Assembly (NCBI RefSeq): GCF_000011065.1
Contig: NC_004663.1
Span: 4,712,001-4,776,000, forward strand
Direction: 5' to 3'
Origin: Bacteroides thetaiotaomicron VPI-5482
Lineage (GTDB): Bacteria > Bacteroidota > Bacteroidia > Bacteroidales > Bacteroidaceae
DNA: 64,000 nt
Made by a program: the position numbers and the translations under genes. The notes below the pieces were generated by a model. It worked only from the letters and a program-made list of their open reading frames with translations, had not been told where the DNA came from and searched no databases. This document shows, piece by piece, positions 61,945 through 64,000 of the stretch. Each line of letters starts with the position of its first letter. The first letter of the stretch is position 1.

Positions 61945-64000
61945 ATGAAAAACGCGCGAATCGTTATCCTTTATTATAAGCTGAGTTTTTTGATTCTGTT
62001 TTTGCTTTTGAAGTCTGCTTTACTATTGGCAACAGAGGATGTCATCTACAACCTCAAATTTAAGCAACTTTCTGCACCATATTCCTTGCCGACAAATGAA
62101 GTACAAAAAGTGTATCAAGATAAAGATGGATTTATCTGGTTCGCTACTCGTAATGGACTTTGCCAGTATAATGGCTATGAGACCACTCTTTACAAATCCA
62201 ATCTTTACTCTCCGGATTTATTGACTACCAATAGCATCACTTGTTTGGTTGATGATAATAATAATCATCTTTGGATTGGTACATCGGAAGGACTGAACGT
62301 GATGGATAAAAGAACCGGAGAAATAAAAAAGTATAAGGCACCATATCTTTCTAACAATGTAGTGTCTGCTCTGTGTGTGACTCGCGATAATACTGTTTGG
62401 GTGGGGACGGATAACGGTTTATGTCGTTATGTTGCAGAGAAAGATACTTTTGTAGTTTGTGGAGATGACTTTGGAGATAGTAGACTGCGGTATGTTACCA
62501 TAAAATCATTATTAGAAGATTCAGATGGCGATCTCTGGATTGGAACTTGGGCACAAGGCTTATTTCGTTATTCTCCATCCACAGATAAAGTGGAAATATA
62601 TCCGAAAATCAATGACCAATATTCTTCTCATGTAATTTATGAAGATAGTAATAAAGATATTTGGGTAGGGAGTTGGGGATATGGTCTTTTTAAATTGCAG
62701 AATCCTAAAGATATGCAACGTGTGTCTTATCAGCGTTTTCTGCATGAGAACGGTGATGATTCCAGTTTGTCTGATAATATAGTATATGATATAGCAGAAG
62801 ATATCAATACTCATACCCTGTGGGTTGGTACACGTAGTGGGTTGAGTATCTTAAAACTTGATGAACCGGACGCATTTATTAATTATAAATCGGGAAAAAC
62901 AGATTATCGTATTCCTTCTGACGAGGTTAACTCGATTATGCGTGATGCTCAGAGGAATATGTGGATAGGGGCTATTGGGGGAGGAGTTCTGATGGCTGAT
63001 ACACGTCAATCTACATTTGCTTTATATACACTTAACTTTGGAGATGAAGATATTCCGGTAACTTCCGTTCGTACCTTATTTGCTGATTCAGATCAAAACC
63101 TATGGATTGGAGTAGGAACTTATGGACTGGCCTGTAGAGAGTATGAAACAGGAAAGCTAAAGATGTATTCGCACATACCGGAATTTTCGGGGTTAAAAGA
63201 TTTGCCATCCCTTTTCGCAGTTACCCAGCGTAAGAAGAGTGGTGAAATCTGGTTTGGTATGTATAATGGAGGAATCTACGTATATCGGAAAGGTGAAAAG
63301 GTAAAACACTTGACTACAAAGAATAGCGGTTTCCTTACTTCTGATTGTGTGTCGGCTTTATATGAAGATTATGAAGGGAATTGCTGGGTTGGCACGCGAG
63401 GAGGAATAGGGGTCAGATTGGCTGACGGTACAGACTATCGCTTTGAAACGATGAACTTTAATGATAGTTTGTCGGCAGGCTGGATATATGTAAGAGATAT
63501 CATAAAGGATATGGATAGCAGTGTCTGGCTGGCAACTTCTAATTTGGGTGTGATTCATATAACGGGGGATGTCCGTCAACCTTCCACATTGAAATATGAG
63601 AATTATAGTTTTCATAATCGTAAGCTAATCACAAATGCAGTTCTCTGTATACATCTTGATCGTTTTGGTCGATTGTGGGCAGGGACTGAGGGAGGAGGAT
63701 TATACCTTTATAATCGTAACAAAGGAGAATTTGAGGAAAAAACGCGTGCATATAGTATTCCGGGAGACGTTATCGTTAGCATAGAAGAAGATAAAAGTGG
63801 TAATTTATGGCTGGGAACGATTTCCGGACTAGTGAAACTTTATGTAGCTGCTGTTGGAAATGATTTCTCGACCCGTATCTATACTTCTGCTGATGGGTTG
63901 CAGGATAATTTTATAGTCAATTCATCGTGTAGTCGAAATGGAGAATTGTTTTTTGGAGGACATAAGGGTTACAACAGTTTTTTTCCTGATAAAATGGAAA
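61945..64000 (+). CDS. Hybrid two-component system regulator, N-terminal sensor part
   Basis: An open frame of 685 codons runs off the right edge. The start ATG 61945 gives a signal/anchor segment (YYKLSFLILFLLLKSALLLA). The rest is a long series of two-component-regulator propeller repeats, recognisable by recurring D-x-x-x-N-x-W-I/V-G-T/S units: QDKDGFIWFATRNGLCQY, DDNNNHLWIGTSEGLNVM, DSDGDLWIGTWAQGLFRY, DSDQNLWIGVGTYGLACRE. This is the periplasmic sensor of Bacteroides hybrid two-component systems, whose kinase, receiver and AraC domains would follow outside the window. It probably senses an oligosaccharide from the adjacent locus. The C-terminal domains cannot be confirmed. Confidence 0.88.
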   Translation, partial: MKNARIVILYYKLSFLILFLLLKSALLLATEDVIYNLKFKQLSAPYSLPTNEVQKVYQDKDGFIWFATRNGLCQYNGYETTLYKSNLYSPDLLTTNSITCLVDDNNNHLWIGTSEGLNVMDKRTGEIKKYKAPYLSNNVVSALCVTRDNTVWVGTDNGLCRYVAEKDTFVVCGDDFGDSRLRYVTIKSLLEDSDGDLWIGTWAQGLFRYSPSTDKVEIYPKINDQYSSHVIYEDSNKDIWVGSWGYGLFKLQNPKDMQRVSYQRFLHENGDDSSLSDNIVYDIAEDINTHTLWVGTRSGLSILKLDEPDAFINYKSGKTDYRIPSDEVNSIMRDAQRNMWIGAIGGGVLMADTRQSTFALYTLNFGDEDIPVTSVRTLFADSDQNLWIGVGTYGLACREYETGKLKMYSHIPEFSGLKDLPSLFAVTQRKKSGEIWFGMYNGGIYVYRKGEKVKHLTTKNSGFLTSDCVSALYEDYEGNCWVGTRGGIGVRLADGTDYRFETMNFNDSLSAGWIYVRDIIKDMDSSVWLATSNLGVIHITGDVRQPSTLKYENYSFHNRKLITNAVLCIHLDRFGRLWAGTEGGGLYLYNRNKGEFEEKTRAYSIPGDVIVSIEEDKSGNLWLGTISGLVKLYVAAVGNDFSTRIYTSADGLQDNFIVNSSCSRNGELFFGGHKGYNSFFPDKME

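Noticed and set aside
1..64000. tRNA, rRNA, riboswitch, IS transposase or phage genes
   Set aside because: I looked for typical motifs on both strands and saw none I could support.

Overview
The window is chromosomal DNA from a human-gut type Bacteroides, most likely B. thetaiotaomicron or a close relative. Supporting this are SusC/SusD pairs, a hybrid two-component regulator, many exported glycosidases, and repeated TAnnTTTG -7 promoter boxes, which are the Bacteroides sigma-ABfr type. The species call rests on recall of gene order and protein families, not on a search. I see no rRNA, tRNA, CRISPR array, phage or transposase gene.

Bases 1-20.5 kb are housekeeping. In order: the 5' end of asd (minus); an AAA-ATPase/nuclease-like protein (minus); a tightly coupled antiporter-tcdA-lolD operon (plus); a helix-hairpin-helix protein with an NSS-family transporter (minus); a VanZ-like protein; murF and an orphan TPR histidine kinase (minus); folP and a c-di-AMP cyclase; the TldD/TldE peptidase pair; and a lemA-DUF3137-DUF1266-unknown membrane operon. 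A striking array of five 18-bp palindromes with an exact 22-bp period lies between the VanZ and murF genes.

Bases 20.7-64 kb are a large polysaccharide-utilisation region. Block 1 (20.8-29.2 kb, plus) has GH35, GH43, a double GH43 and GH51. A 0.9-kb intergenic stretch follows, with a MITE-like element and a second 22-bp-period palindromic array. Block 2 holds GH31 and a membrane-spanning AraC-type regulator (minus), then GH97 (plus). Block 3 (37.7-53.6 kb) contains GH43, a GH43 broken by a stop codon, GH97, GH29, a RhaM-type mutarotase, a divergent AraC regulator, a frameshifted TIG/NHL lipoprotein, SusC, SusD and a DUF1735-type lipoprotein. A TonB-domain protein comes next. Block 4 has GH127 and GH43 (minus), a BNR-propeller protein coupled to a DUF2264 protein (plus), and the start of a hybrid two-component system that runs off the window.

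The enzyme set removes beta-galactose, alpha- and beta-L-arabinofuranose, probably beta-L-arabinopyranose or alpha-galactose, alpha-xylose or alpha-glucose, alpha-L-fucose, and probably rhamnose/glucuronic acid caps. This fits side-chain stripping of a plant arabinogalactan-type glycan (inference). Three promoters in block 3 share a conserved 39-bp two-half-site operator at a fixed distance from the -7 box, and upstream of the susCD operon this becomes a five-copy 21-bp array. This defines one regulon directly from sequence. Block 3 also carries two disrupted genes and has visibly lower GC than block 1, so the locus looks mosaic.
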